This document shows positions 39,437 through 47,798 of a stretch of DNA of 64,000 nucleotides, in pieces. Source of the DNA: Pseudomonas alcaligenes. GTDB taxonomy: Bacteria; Pseudomonadota; Gammaproteobacteria; Pseudomonadales; Pseudomonadaceae. The notes under the pieces are model-generated. The model was given only the letters and a program-made list of their open reading frames with translations. It was not told where the DNA came from and ran no database searches. A program made the translations under genes and the position numbers. The stretch is from the NCBI RefSeq assembly GCF_041729615.1, contig NZ_CP154874.1, positions 935,001 to 999,000 of the forward strand, written 5' to 3'. Position 1 is the first letter of the stretch. Every line of letters starts with the position of its first letter.

Positions 39437-40282
39437 ATGAAGTTCGAAGGCACTCAGTCCTACGTCGCCACCGACGACCTGAAGCTCGCGGTCAACGCCG
39501 CCATCACCCTGCAGCGCCCACTGCTGGTCAAGGGCGAGCCGGGCACCGGCAAGACCATGCTGGCCGAGCAGCTGTCCGAGGCCTTCGGCGCCAAGCTCAT
39601 TACCTGGCACATCAAGTCCACCACCAAGGCGCACCAGGGCCTCTACGAGTACGACGCGGTCAGCCGCCTGCGCGATTCGCAACTGAACTCGGAGAAGGTC
39701 CACGACGTTCGCAACTACATCAAGAAAGGCAAGCTGTGGGAGGCCTTCGAGTCCGAGGAGCGGGTGATCCTGCTGATCGACGAGATCGACAAGGCCGACA
39801 TCGAGTTCCCCAACGACCTGTTGCAGGAACTCGACAAGATGGAGTTCTACGTTTACGAGACCGACGAGACGATCAAGGCCAAGCAGCGCCCGATCATCAT
39901 CATCACCTCGAACAACGAGAAGGAACTGCCGGACGCCTTCCTGCGCCGCTGCTTCTTCCACTACATCGCCTTCCCGGACCGCGACACCCTGAAGAAGATC
40001 GTCGACGTGCACTACCCGGGCATCAGCGGCGAGCTGGTGGCCGAGGCGCTGGACGTGTTCTTCGACGTGCGCAAGGTGCCGGGTCTGAAGAAGAAGCCCT
40101 CCACCAGCGAGCTGGTCGACTGGCTGAAGCTGCTGATGGCCGACAACATCGGCGAGGCCGTGCTGCGCGAGCGCGATCCGACCAAAGCCATTCCGCCGCT
40201 GGCCGGCGCCCTGGTGAAGAACGAGCAGGACGTGCAGCTGCTCGAGCGTCTGGCCTTCATGGCGCGCCGCGCCGGGCGCTGA
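39437..40282 (+). CDS. MoxR-family AAA+ ATPase
   Basis: 281 residues. Walker A is GEPGTGKTMLAEQL near residue 34, Walker B is VILLIDEIDKADIEFPNDLL, followed by sensor 1 (IIITSNNEKELPDAFLRRC). MoxR ATPases act as chaperones with VWA-domain partners to activate or insert metal into enzymes. The VWA gene follows directly, fitting this pair. The start MKFEGTQSYVATDDL is typical; the longer in-frame reading upstream has no family similarity. Confidence 0.92.
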   Translation: MKFEGTQSYVATDDLKLAVNAAITLQRPLLVKGEPGTGKTMLAEQLSEAFGAKLITWHIKSTTKAHQGLYEYDAVSRLRDSQLNSEKVHDVRNYIKKGKLWEAFESEERVILLIDEIDKADIEFPNDLLQELDKMEFYVYETDETIKAKQRPIIIITSNNEKELPDAFLRRCFFHYIAFPDRDTLKKIVDVHYPGISGELVAEALDVFFDVRKVPGLKKKPSTSELVDWLKLLMADNIGEAVLRERDPTKAIPPLAGALVKNEQDVQLLERLAFMARRAGR

Positions 40283-40290
40283 TTGCTTGT

Positions 40291-40394
40291 CTCCCCTCTC
40301 CCGCTTGCGGGAGAGGGGCCGGGGGAGAGGGAAAGCCGGCTACTCGGCGTTGTCCGTTCACCCTCTCCCTAGCCCTCTCCCTCAAGGGAGAGGG
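40291..40394. repeat. CCCTCTCCC repeat inside the moxR-VWA operon
   Basis: A perfect hairpin (CCCCTCTCCCGC at 40293-40304 with its complement at 40307-40318) and a second one (CCCTCTCCC at 40373-40381 with GGGAGAGGG at 40386-40394). It belongs to the same family as the element at 38113-38200. It occupies most of the gap between the two operon genes. Confidence 0.78.
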
Positions 40395-40426
40395 AATTGT
40401 CCGCATACCCCAAGAGGTCCGCAGCC

Positions 40427-41605
40427 ATGCTGCTCAACCTGTTCAATGAAATGCGCGCGGCCAAGGTGCCGGTCTCGGTGCGCGAGCTGCTCGACCTGAT
40501 CAATGCGCTCAAGCACAACGTCGTGTTCGCCGACATGGACGAGTTCTACTACCTCGCCCGGGCGATCCTGGTGAAGGACGAGCGCCACTTCGACAAGTTC
40601 GACCGCGCCTTCGGCGCCTACTTCAAGGGCCTGGAAAACCTCAACGAACACATCGAGGCACTGATCCCCGAGGAGTGGTTGCGCAAGGAGTTCGAGCGCC
40701 ACCTGTCCGAGGAAGAGAAGGCGCAGATCCAGAGCCTGGGCGGCCTGGACAAGCTGATCGAGGAGTTCAAGAAACGCCTCGAAGAACAGAAGGAACGCCA
40801 CGCCGGCGGCAACAAGTGGATCGGCACCGGCGGCACCAGCCCCTTCGGCTCCGGCGGCTACAACCCCGAGGGCATCCGCGTCGGCGATGCCGGCAAACGC
40901 CAGGGCAAGGCCGCCAAGGTGTGGGACCAGCGCGAGTACAAGAACCTCGACGACCAGGTCGAGCTGGGCACGCGCAACATCAAGGTGGCCCTGCGCCGCC
41001 TGCGCAAGTTCGCCCGCGAAGGCGCGGCGGAAGAGTTCGACCTCGGCGGCACCATCGACCACACGGCCAAGGACGCCGGCCTGCTCAACATCCAGATGCG
41101 CCCGGAACGGCGCAACACGGTCAAGCTGCTGATCCTGTTCGACATCGGCGGCTCGATGGATGCGCATGTGAAGGTGTGCGAGGAGCTGTTCTCGGCCTGC
41201 AAGACCGAGTTCAAGCACCTGGAGTACTTCTACTTCCACAACTTCATCTACGAGAGCGTGTGGAAGAACAACCTGCGCCGTACCAGCGAACGCTTCTCCA
41301 CCTCGGACCTGCTGCACAAGTACGGGCCGGACTGGAAAGTGGTGTTCGTCGGCGACGCGTCCATGGCGCCCTACGAGATCACCCAGGCCGGCGGCAGCGT
41401 CGAACACTGGAACGAGGAAGCCGGCTACGTATGGATGAAGCGCTTCATGGACAAGTACAAGAAGCTCATCTGGATCAACCCCTACCCCAAGGACGCCTGG
41501 AACTACACCGCCTCCACCAACATCGTCCGCGAGCTGATCAACGACCAGATGTACCCGCTGACCCTGCGCGGGCTGGAAGACGGCATGAAGTTCCTCTCCA
41601 AGTGA
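40427..41605 (+). CDS. CoxE-like VWA-domain protein
   Basis: 392 residues. The N-terminal half is helical and charged; the C-terminal half is a von Willebrand A domain with the metal-site motif FDIGGSMDAHV (DxGxS) near residue 239. The family (CoxE/DUF58-related) works with MoxR ATPases in protein maturation. Start ATG at 40427 has AAGAGG upstream. Between the two genes lies a repeat element, which may alter their expression ratio. The client protein is not evident nearby. Confidence 0.88.
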   Translation: MLLNLFNEMRAAKVPVSVRELLDLINALKHNVVFADMDEFYYLARAILVKDERHFDKFDRAFGAYFKGLENLNEHIEALIPEEWLRKEFERHLSEEEKAQIQSLGGLDKLIEEFKKRLEEQKERHAGGNKWIGTGGTSPFGSGGYNPEGIRVGDAGKRQGKAAKVWDQREYKNLDDQVELGTRNIKVALRRLRKFAREGAAEEFDLGGTIDHTAKDAGLLNIQMRPERRNTVKLLILFDIGGSMDAHVKVCEELFSACKTEFKHLEYFYFHNFIYESVWKNNLRRTSERFSTSDLLHKYGPDWKVVFVGDASMAPYEITQAGGSVEHWNEEAGYVWMKRFMDKYKKLIWINPYPKDAWNYTASTNIVRELINDQMYPLTLRGLEDGMKFLSK

Positions 41606-41608
41606 CGG

Positions 41609-41636
41609 ACGGGCCCATGCGGGCCCGTTCTGCTTT
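41609..41636 (+). terminator. Terminator after the VWA gene
   Basis: Stem ACGGGCCC (41609-41616) and GGGCCCGT (41621-41628) with an ATGC loop and an imperfect T-rich tail (TCTGCTTT). Confidence 0.6.
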
Positions 41637-41687
41637 GCGGCGAAAGCCGTTAGGCTTGGTGCGTTATCCCTTCGCATCGAGCCAAAC

Positions 41688-42182
41688 ATGCACGATATTT
41701 CCCTGCAGGACGCCGCCGCACCCGATGGCGTCTGCTACGGCTGCGGCAGCCGCAACCCGCACGGCCTGCACGTCAAGAGCCGCTGGCACGCGGACGGCAT
41801 CCACGTCTTCGCCGAACACCTGCCCGACCCCATGCACTGCGGCTGGCCGGACCTGGTCTACGGCGGGCTGATCGCCATGCTGGTGGACTGCCATTCGAAC
41901 TGGACGGCCATGGCCTACCACTACCGCGCCGAAGGCCGCGAGCCCGGCAGCCTGCCGCGCATCGACTGTGTCACCGGGTTCCTCGGCATCAAGTACATCA
42001 AGCCGACGCCCATGGGCGTGCCACTGCAATTGCGCGCGCGGGTCGAGGGCGAGGTGGGGCGCAAGACCCAAGTGATCTGCGAGATCTACGCCGGCGATGT
42101 GCTCACCGCCATCGGCGATTCGGTCTTCGTGCGGGTGGACACCAGCCAGTTGGCCGCCACGGCGCACGGTCGCGAAAACTGA
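41688..42182 (+). CDS. PaaI/hotdog-fold thioesterase-like protein
   Basis: 164 residues. The hotdog core is visible as FAEHLPDPMHCGWPDLVYGG (the helix-start histidine/aspartate region), LIAMLVDCHSNWTAMAY, and GFLGIKYIKPTPMGVPLQLRARV. An N-terminal GCGSRNPHGLHVKS is found in PaaI-like acyl-CoA thioesterase relatives. The substrate is unknown. It stands alone ahead of a bidirectional terminator. Confidence 0.82.
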   Translation: MHDISLQDAAAPDGVCYGCGSRNPHGLHVKSRWHADGIHVFAEHLPDPMHCGWPDLVYGGLIAMLVDCHSNWTAMAYHYRAEGREPGSLPRIDCVTGFLGIKYIKPTPMGVPLQLRARVEGEVGRKTQVICEIYAGDVLTAIGDSVFVRVDTSQLAATAHGREN

Positions 42183-42200
42183 CAACGGCTGCGGCAAAAG

Positions 42201-42225
42201 AAAAAGGCCCCTCGCGGGGCCTTTT
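42201..42225. terminator. Bidirectional terminator
   Basis: Stem GGCCCC (42206-42211) and GGGGCC (42216-42221) with a TCGC loop, A5 before and T4 after. It lies between the convergent thioesterase-like and DUF2937 genes. Confidence 0.88.
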
Positions 42226-42230
42226 GCATG

Positions 42231-42764
42231 TCAGCGCCAGTGGCGCTTCTCGTAGGCGATCGGCTTGTGCTTGCGGCCGATGCCCAGGGTCCAGCCGATG
42301 CCCAGCGCCAGCAGCTCGACCAGCCAGGCCAGGACCAGCCCGACGCCCAGTGCCCAGGCGATAGCCTGGGGCGCCAGCAGCACCTGGTAGGTATAGGCGG
42401 TGTAGGCCGCCTCAAGCAGCTCAGGGTCGGCGGCCGTGGCCAGGTGCCAGGCCTGGGCGTACCAGGGCCCCTGCATGGCCAGCCACTCGCCTTCCAGCAG
42501 TTCGGAACGAGTCACCAGATGGGCGACGCTCTCGGCGTCGCTGCGCATCACTTCGTCGGTGCTGGCGCGGTAGTGGGCGACCAAAGCATTAAGATCGGCA
42601 TTGAAGAAACGCGCGGCGGTCTCGCGAAAGCCCAGCAGGCTCTCCTCGGACTCGGCACGCTGGGCCGCCACGCGCTTGGCGTAGTCGTCGATGAAGCCCG
42701 GCACCTGGACCCCGACCAGCAGGCCGAAGGCGAACACCAGCAAGCGCAAGTAAGCCCTGAACAT
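42231..42764 (-). CDS. DUF2937-family membrane protein
   Basis: 177 residues. An N-terminal helix (LRLLVFAFGLLVGVQVPGFI) is followed by a helical, charged stretch (EESLLGFRETAARFFNADLNALVAHYRAS) that resembles a short extracytoplasmic sensor. A C-terminal pair of helices (PQAIAWALGVGLVLAWLVELLALGIGW) ends in a basic tail. This matches DUF2937 proteins. Function unknown. It lies two bases after the class II amidotransferase gene. Confidence 0.8.
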   Translation of the reverse strand: MFRAYLRLLVFAFGLLVGVQVPGFIDDYAKRVAAQRAESEESLLGFRETAARFFNADLNALVAHYRASTDEVMRSDAESVAHLVTRSELLEGEWLAMQGPWYAQAWHLATAADPELLEAAYTAYTYQVLLAPQAIAWALGVGLVLAWLVELLALGIGWTLGIGRKHKPIAYEKRHWR

Positions 42765-42766
42765 CC

Positions 42767-43546
42767 TCACTCCCCCATCTGCCCGTGGGCGACGCGCTCG
42801 CCGCGCCGCCACAGGCTCCATTCGCCGGGCTGGAACAGGTTCCAGCGCTCGTTGTCGGTCAACGGCTCGGTGGCGATCACGGTGACCACGTCGTTGGGCG
42901 TGGTTTCAGCCTGGAAGTCCACCGTCACCTCTACATCCTTCAGCCGCGCCGGGCCGAACGGCGCGCGACGGGTGATCTGCGCCAGCTTGGTCGAACAGAA
43001 GCAGAACAGCCAGTCGCCGTCGCTGAGCAGGCAGTTGAACACGCCCTTGCCGCGATACTCCTGCGCCGCCTGCACCAGCACCGGCAGCAGCACCTCGGCC
43101 GGCACCGGCTCGGGGAAGGCGCCGCGCACCCGGTTGAGCAGGTCGCAGAAGGCCGCCTCGCTGTCGGTGTCGCCCACCGGGCGGTAGAAATCCAGGCGCG
43201 GGACGAAACCGGCCAGCTGGCCGTTGTGGGCGAAGCACCAGTTGCGTCCCCACAGCTCGCGCACGAAGGGGTGGGTATTGGCCAGGCACACCCGGCCGAC
43301 ATTGGCCTGGCGGATGTGGCCGATCACCGTCTCGCTCTTGATCGGGTAGCGCTGCACCAGGCGCGCCACCTCGGACTCGACGCTGGCCGCCGGGTCCTGG
43401 AACAGGCGCAGGCCGCGCCCCTCGTAGAAGGCGATGCCCCAGCCGTCGCGGTGCGGGCCGGTGCCGCCACCACGCTGCATCAGCCCGGTGAAGCTGAACA
43501 CGATGTCGGTGGGCACGTTGGCACTCATGCCGAGCAGCTCGCACAT
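42767..43546 (-). CDS. Class II glutamine amidotransferase (YafJ-like)
   Basis: 259 residues. The catalytic Cys2 follows the initiator Met (MCELLGMSANVPTDIVFSF), and the domain continues with GGGTGPHRDGWGIAFYEG and IGHIRQANVGRVCLANTHPF, the glutaminase signature. The physiological amide acceptor in this subgroup is unknown. It is co-transcribed with a HIT protein and DUF2937. Confidence 0.92.
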   Translation of the reverse strand: MCELLGMSANVPTDIVFSFTGLMQRGGGTGPHRDGWGIAFYEGRGLRLFQDPAASVESEVARLVQRYPIKSETVIGHIRQANVGRVCLANTHPFVRELWGRNWCFAHNGQLAGFVPRLDFYRPVGDTDSEAAFCDLLNRVRGAFPEPVPAEVLLPVLVQAAQEYRGKGVFNCLLSDGDWLFCFCSTKLAQITRRAPFGPARLKDVEVTVDFQAETTPNDVVTVIATEPLTDNERWNLFQPGEWSLWRRGERVAHGQMGE

Positions 43547-43549
43547 GGC

Positions 43550-43993
43550 TCAGCCCTCCGCCAGGGCCGCGCGCAGACGCTCGGCCTCGCCCACCAGGCG
43601 TGCCTCGAGGCGCTTGCGGCCGAGCGGCAGGAAGCGCGTGAGGATGCGCCAGCACAGGGCCGGCAGGTCGCCGACACGCCGCGGAATCAGGTGCAGATGC
43701 AGGTGCGGCACATGCTGGTTGGCCACCGGGCCGTCGTTGAGCAGCAGGTTGATGCCGAGCACGGCAGGATCGCTGCGGTACAGCGCACGGCCTACCCGCT
43801 CGGCCAGGGCCAGCAGGGCCTCGCGCGGCGCGGCCGGCAGGTCGGCGAGAAAGGGTGCATGGCCGCGGGCGACGATCAGCACATGGCTGGGGCGCAGCGG
43901 GAAGATGTCCAGCAGCACGAGGAAATGCTCGTCCTCATGGACGACATGGGCCGGCAGCTGGCCGTCGGCGATGGCGCAGAACACGCAATTCAT
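43550..43993 (-). CDS. HIT-family nucleotide hydrolase
   Basis: 147 residues. The N-terminus MNCVFCAIADGQLPAHVVHE is the family start and the histidine triad is in QHVPHLHLHLIPR. HIT proteins hydrolyse nucleoside phosphoramidates or dinucleotides. The C-terminal ~40 residues extend beyond the HIT core. Its start is 36 bases after the end of a membrane-protein gene on the same strand. Confidence 0.93.
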   Translation of the reverse strand: MNCVFCAIADGQLPAHVVHEDEHFLVLLDIFPLRPSHVLIVARGHAPFLADLPAAPREALLALAERVGRALYRSDPAVLGINLLLNDGPVANQHVPHLHLHLIPRRVGDLPALCWRILTRFLPLGRKRLEARLVGEAERLRAALAEG

Positions 43994-44029
43994 GGGCTCT
44001 CCTTGGCGCATGCCGGCCGCGCGCAGCCT

Positions 44030-44512
44030 CTAGAGGCGCGGTTCGATGCGCAGGCGGCGCTCGCCCTGGGCGTCCAGGCGGGTGTCGGCATCGAAACGCT
44101 CATCACGGTCCATGAGCTGGCGCAGGGTCGGTTCGTCGTCCTCGGCAGCGGCCTGCGCCGGCTTGCCCTGGCGCGCCTGCCACCAGCGCTCGACGGGCCA
44201 GCGCAGGGCGCAGAAGGCCAGCCACACGGCGAAGGCGATCAGGCCGTAGATGGCCAGGTCGGCCACCGCGCGCCAGGCGTTGTTGCCGACCTTGAACAGC
44301 AGGTCGAGGGCGGTGATGGCGATGGCCGGGGCGAACAGCTCGCGGGCCGGGTCGACTATGGTCGGGGTCAGCAGCAGCACGGCCACCAGCACGCGCAATG
44401 GCTCGCGCAGCCAGCGCCACATCCAGCCGGTCATGCGCATCCATACCAGCAGGCAGCCGAGGGCGGCGACGGCATAGACGGCCCAGGCGAGCAGATAGTC
44501 TTGTTCGGTCAT
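44030..44512 (-). CDS. Inner-membrane protein of unknown function
   Basis: 160 residues with hydrophobic segments at roughly 8-24, 38-52, 62-75 and 87-103, and a polar C-terminal tail rich in Asp, Glu and Arg. I do not recognise a functional family. It heads the operon with HIT, the amidotransferase and DUF2937 and is divergent from oligopeptidase B, with about 110 bases between the starts. Confidence 0.75.
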   Translation of the reverse strand: MTEQDYLLAWAVYAVAALGCLLVWMRMTGWMWRWLREPLRVLVAVLLLTPTIVDPARELFAPAIAITALDLLFKVGNNAWRAVADLAIYGLIAFAVWLAFCALRWPVERWWQARQGKPAQAAAEDDEPTLRQLMDRDERFDADTRLDAQGERRLRIEPRL

Positions 44513-44621
44513 GGCGTTTCGTGGCTTGGCCGGCAGAGGGGCGCTTATGATAACGGCTTTTGCGCGACCTGCGCCTCCCCGCGGTCGCCCCCGAGCCGAA
44601 AACCGAAAGCCGAGAAGCGCG

Positions 44622-46658
44622 ATGACCGACGCCCCGATTGCCCGCCGCGAAGCCGGCGCCGACCCCTACCGCTGGCTGCAGCAGCGCGATGCCACCGAGG
44701 TGCTCGAGCATCTCCAGGCCGAGAACGCCTACCTGGAGGCGCAGCTGGCCGACCAGGCCGCGCTGCGCGAGACGCTGTTCCGGGAGATCAAGGGCCGCAT
44801 CCGCGAGACTGACCTGTCCCTGCCGGTGCCCTGGGGCCCCTGGCTGTACTACCAGCGCACCAGCGCCGGCGACGAATACCCGCGCCACTACCGTTGCCCG
44901 CGCCCGGCCGACGGCTCGCTGACGGTGGACGAGAACGCCGAGCAGCTGCTGCTCGACCCCAATGCCCTGGCCGGCGACGGCTACCTGTCGCTCGGCGCCT
45001 TCACCATCAGCCCGGACCACCGCCTGCTCGGCTACAGCCTGGATACCAGCGGCGACGAGGTCTACCGCCTGTTCGTCAAGGAACTGGACAGCGGCCTGCT
45101 GCGCGAGCTGCCGTTCGACGACTGCGACGGCCAGATGACCTGGGCCAACGACAACCGGACCCTGTTCTTCGTCACCCTGGATGACACCCACAGGCCACAC
45201 CGCCTGTACCGCCATAGGCTCGGTAACGCCGGCGCCGACCTGGTGTTCGAGGAGGCCGACGGGCGCTTCTTCCTCAGCTGCCACCGCACCAGCTCCGAGC
45301 GCCAGCTGGTGCTCAGCCTGAGCAGCAAGACCACCAGCGAGGCCTGGGTGCTCGACGCCGACACGCCGGCCGGCGAGTTCCGCTGCCTGGCGCCGCGCCA
45401 GGAAGACCACGAGTACGACGTCGACCACGGCCTGCTGGACGGCCAGTGGACCTGGTTCGTGCGCAGCAACCAGGCCGGCATCAACTTCGCCCTGTATGTC
45501 GCGGACGAGGCCCAGCCGAGCCGCGAGCACTGGCGCGAGCTGGTCGGCCATAGCGAGACACGCATGCTCGAGGGCGTCAGCCTCAACCGCGATGCCTTCG
45601 TCCTCAGCCTGCGCGAAGGCGGCCTGCCGATCATCGAGGTTCACCCGCAGGGCGGCGCCCCCTACCCCGTGCAGCTACCGGATGCCGCCTACAGCCTCTA
45701 CGTGCAGGACAGCCTGGAGTTCCACAGCGAGGTGGTCCGCCTGCGCTACGAGGCGCTCGGCCGCCCGGCCCAGGTGCGCCAGCTGGAGCTGGCCAGCGGT
45801 GCGCAGCAGGTCCTCAAGCAGACCCCGGTGGAGGGCCCGTTCGACGCCGACGCCTACGAGAGCCGGCGCCTGTGGGCCAGCGCCGCCGACGGCACCCGGG
45901 TGCCGATCAGCCTGGTGGCGCGCAAGGACGTGCTCGCGGCAGGCGCGCCCGCCCCGCTCTACCTCTATGGCTACGGCGCCTACGGCGAAAGCCTCGACCC
46001 CTGGTTCAGCCACGCGCGCCTGTCCCTGCTGGAGCGCGGCTTCGTCTTCGCCATCGCCCACGTGCGCGGCGGCGGCGAACTGGGCGAGGCCTGGTACCGC
46101 GCCGGCAAGCTGGAACACAAAGCCAATACCTTCGGCGACTTCATCGCCTGCGCCGAGCAGCTGATCGCCGACGGCCTGACCACTGCCGGGCAACTGGTGA
46201 TCAGCGGCGGCAGCGCCGGCGGCCTGCTGATCGGCGCCGTGCTCAACCTGCGTCCCGAGCTGTTCGCCGCGGCCATCGCCGAGGTGCCCTTCGTGGACGT
46301 GCTCAACACCATGCTCAGCCCCGACCTGCCGCTGACCGTGACCGAGTACGACGAATGGGGCGACCCGAACGACCCTGAAGTGTTCGAGCGCATCAGGGGC
46401 TATGCGCCCTACGAGAACGTGCGCGCGCAGGGCTACCCGGCGATCCTCGCCGTGGCCGGCTACAACGACAGCCGCGTGCAGTACTGGGAGGCGGCCAAGT
46501 GGGTGGCCCGCCTGCGCGAGCTGAAGACCGACAGCAACCTGCTGCTGCTCAAGACCGACCTCGGCGCCGGCCATGGCGGCATGAGCGGACGCTACCAGGC
46601 GCTGAAGGACGTGGCCCTGGAATACGCCTTCCTGTTCAAGGTACTGGGAGTGAGCTGA
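44622..46658 (+). CDS. ptrB: Oligopeptidase B
   Basis: 678 residues, prolyl oligopeptidase family S9A. The N-terminal beta-propeller includes DPYRWLQQRDATEVLEHLQAE and YYQRTSAGDEYPRHYR. The catalytic domain has the serine in SGGSAGGLLIGA and the histidine in GAGHGGMSGR. Oligopeptidase B cleaves small peptides after basic residues. The start MTDAPIARREAGADPY matches the family; the in-frame extension to 44511 is promoter-region sequence. Its stop overlaps the next gene's start. Confidence 0.93.
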   Translation: MTDAPIARREAGADPYRWLQQRDATEVLEHLQAENAYLEAQLADQAALRETLFREIKGRIRETDLSLPVPWGPWLYYQRTSAGDEYPRHYRCPRPADGSLTVDENAEQLLLDPNALAGDGYLSLGAFTISPDHRLLGYSLDTSGDEVYRLFVKELDSGLLRELPFDDCDGQMTWANDNRTLFFVTLDDTHRPHRLYRHRLGNAGADLVFEEADGRFFLSCHRTSSERQLVLSLSSKTTSEAWVLDADTPAGEFRCLAPRQEDHEYDVDHGLLDGQWTWFVRSNQAGINFALYVADEAQPSREHWRELVGHSETRMLEGVSLNRDAFVLSLREGGLPIIEVHPQGGAPYPVQLPDAAYSLYVQDSLEFHSEVVRLRYEALGRPAQVRQLELASGAQQVLKQTPVEGPFDADAYESRRLWASAADGTRVPISLVARKDVLAAGAPAPLYLYGYGAYGESLDPWFSHARLSLLERGFVFAIAHVRGGGELGEAWYRAGKLEHKANTFGDFIACAEQLIADGLTTAGQLVISGGSAGGLLIGAVLNLRPELFAAAIAEVPFVDVLNTMLSPDLPLTVTEYDEWGDPNDPEVFERIRGYAPYENVRAQGYPAILAVAGYNDSRVQYWEAAKWVARLRELKTDSNLLLLKTDLGAGHGGMSGRYQALKDVALEYAFLFKVLGVS

Positions 46659-47083
46659 TGCAGACCCTGCTCTACCGCTGGTTGCTGCTGGTCGGCCTGG
46701 GCCATGTGGCGCTGGGCGTGGCGCTGGCCTTCGCCGCCCAGCTGCCGGCCACCCAGGCCTATTTCGACTACCTGCACGCCAGTGTCTCGGCCACTCCGCC
46801 GCCGGCGGAGTACCAGGCGCTGCTGCGCACCATGGTCGGCCTGTTCGGCCCCACCGTGGCCAGCTGGGGCCTGCTGTTCAGCGTGCTGGTGCTGCTCTAC
46901 CGCCGCCACGGCCATGCGCCGATCAAGCCGGCGATCTTCGCCGCGCTGCTGCTCTGGTGCCTGCTGGACAGCGCCATTTCCGTGCATTTCAACCTGGCGC
47001 TGCACGCCTACCTGAATGCGGCGGCGGCCCTCTCCATCGCCCTGCCGCTGCTGTTCCTGCGCCCGCTCAGGGCTTGTCGCTAG
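46658..47083 (+). CDS. Small membrane protein, hypothetical
   Basis: 141 residues with four likely helices (LLLVGLGHVALGVALAFAA, VASWGLLFSVLVLLY, AIFAALLLWCLLDSAIS, AAALSIALPLLFL). Function unknown. It overlaps the oligopeptidase B stop by one base (TGATG), so translation is probably coupled. Its 3' end overlaps the convergent small gene below. Confidence 0.75.
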   Translation: MQTLLYRWLLLVGLGHVALGVALAFAAQLPATQAYFDYLHASVSATPPPAEYQALLRTMVGLFGPTVASWGLLFSVLVLLYRRHGHAPIKPAIFAALLLWCLLDSAISVHFNLALHAYLNAAAALSIALPLLFLRPLRACR

Positions 47084-47339
47084 GGTGCTGCTGGCCCTGC
47101 TGCCGCTTCTCCAGCTGTGGCAGCGGCTTATCCCTGGGCGCGGGCGGCGGATTGACCAGCGGCCTGGCGGGCTGGTCGGGATTGACCAACAGCGGCGGCG
47201 TGCCATAGGGGGCGGCCGGCAGGCTGCGCACCTGGGGCTGGGCATAGGGCTGTGGCGTAGCGGTGCCCGGCAGGCCCTGGGGCTGGGCCTGGGCGCAGAG
47301 GCTGAGGAGCAGGAGCGGCAATGGCGCTAGACGATGCAT
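47067..47339 (-). CDS. Exported proline-rich small protein
   Basis: 90 residues: a signal peptide (RLAPLPLLLLSLCAQA), then a segment rich in Pro, Gln and Ala without a fold I can name. It overlaps the convergent membrane-protein gene by 17 bases. The clear signal peptide supports a real gene, but no homolog is recognised. Confidence 0.55.
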   Translation of the reverse strand: MHRLAPLPLLLLSLCAQAQPQGLPGTATPQPYAQPQVRSLPAAPYGTPPLLVNPDQPARPLVNPPPAPRDKPLPQLEKRQQGQQHPSDKP

Positions 47340-47422
47340 GGGGGGCTCCAGCGGCGGCGACTTTCGTTCTATTCTGGCAGGGTCGCCGGCCCGCGACTTC
47401 CCAGCCGACCACAGGTACCGCC

Positions 47423-47770
47423 ATGAACAAGCTCGACCAGATCCTCGCCGAGGCCCAGCGCCGACGCGAGACCAGCTACCGCGAGAAGGCGCTGAAGATG
47501 TACCCGCACATCTGCGGGCGCTGCGGCCGCGAGTTCAGCGGCAAGCGCCTGAGCGAGCTGACCGTGCACCACCGCGACCACAACCACGACAACAACCCGG
47601 AAGACGGCTCCAACTGGGAGCTGCTGTGCCTGTACTGCCACGACAACGAGCACCAGCGCCAGGTCGACCTGCACTACCAGAAGGAAGAGGCGGCCAGCGC
47701 CGGCAACGGCGCCAAGGTCACCCACAAGGCCCTGGCCGGGCTGGAGGCGCTGCTCAAGGGCAAGGGCTGA
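47423..47770 (+). CDS. YajD-like HNH nuclease-family protein
   Basis: 115 residues. Zinc-type cysteines CGRCGREF and the HNH core LTVHHRDHNHDNNPEDGSNW, then LLCLYCHDNEHQ, are clear. It matches YajD-family HNH proteins; the target is unknown. Start at 47423 gives the usual MNKLDQILAEAQRRRE. The upstream in-frame extension lacks conservation and overlaps the opposite-strand gene. Confidence 0.9.
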   Translation: MNKLDQILAEAQRRRETSYREKALKMYPHICGRCGREFSGKRLSELTVHHRDHNHDNNPEDGSNWELLCLYCHDNEHQRQVDLHYQKEEAASAGNGAKVTHKALAGLEALLKGKG

Positions 47771-47798
47771 GTGCGCTGCCTCCCTGGCCCGAGAGGCG

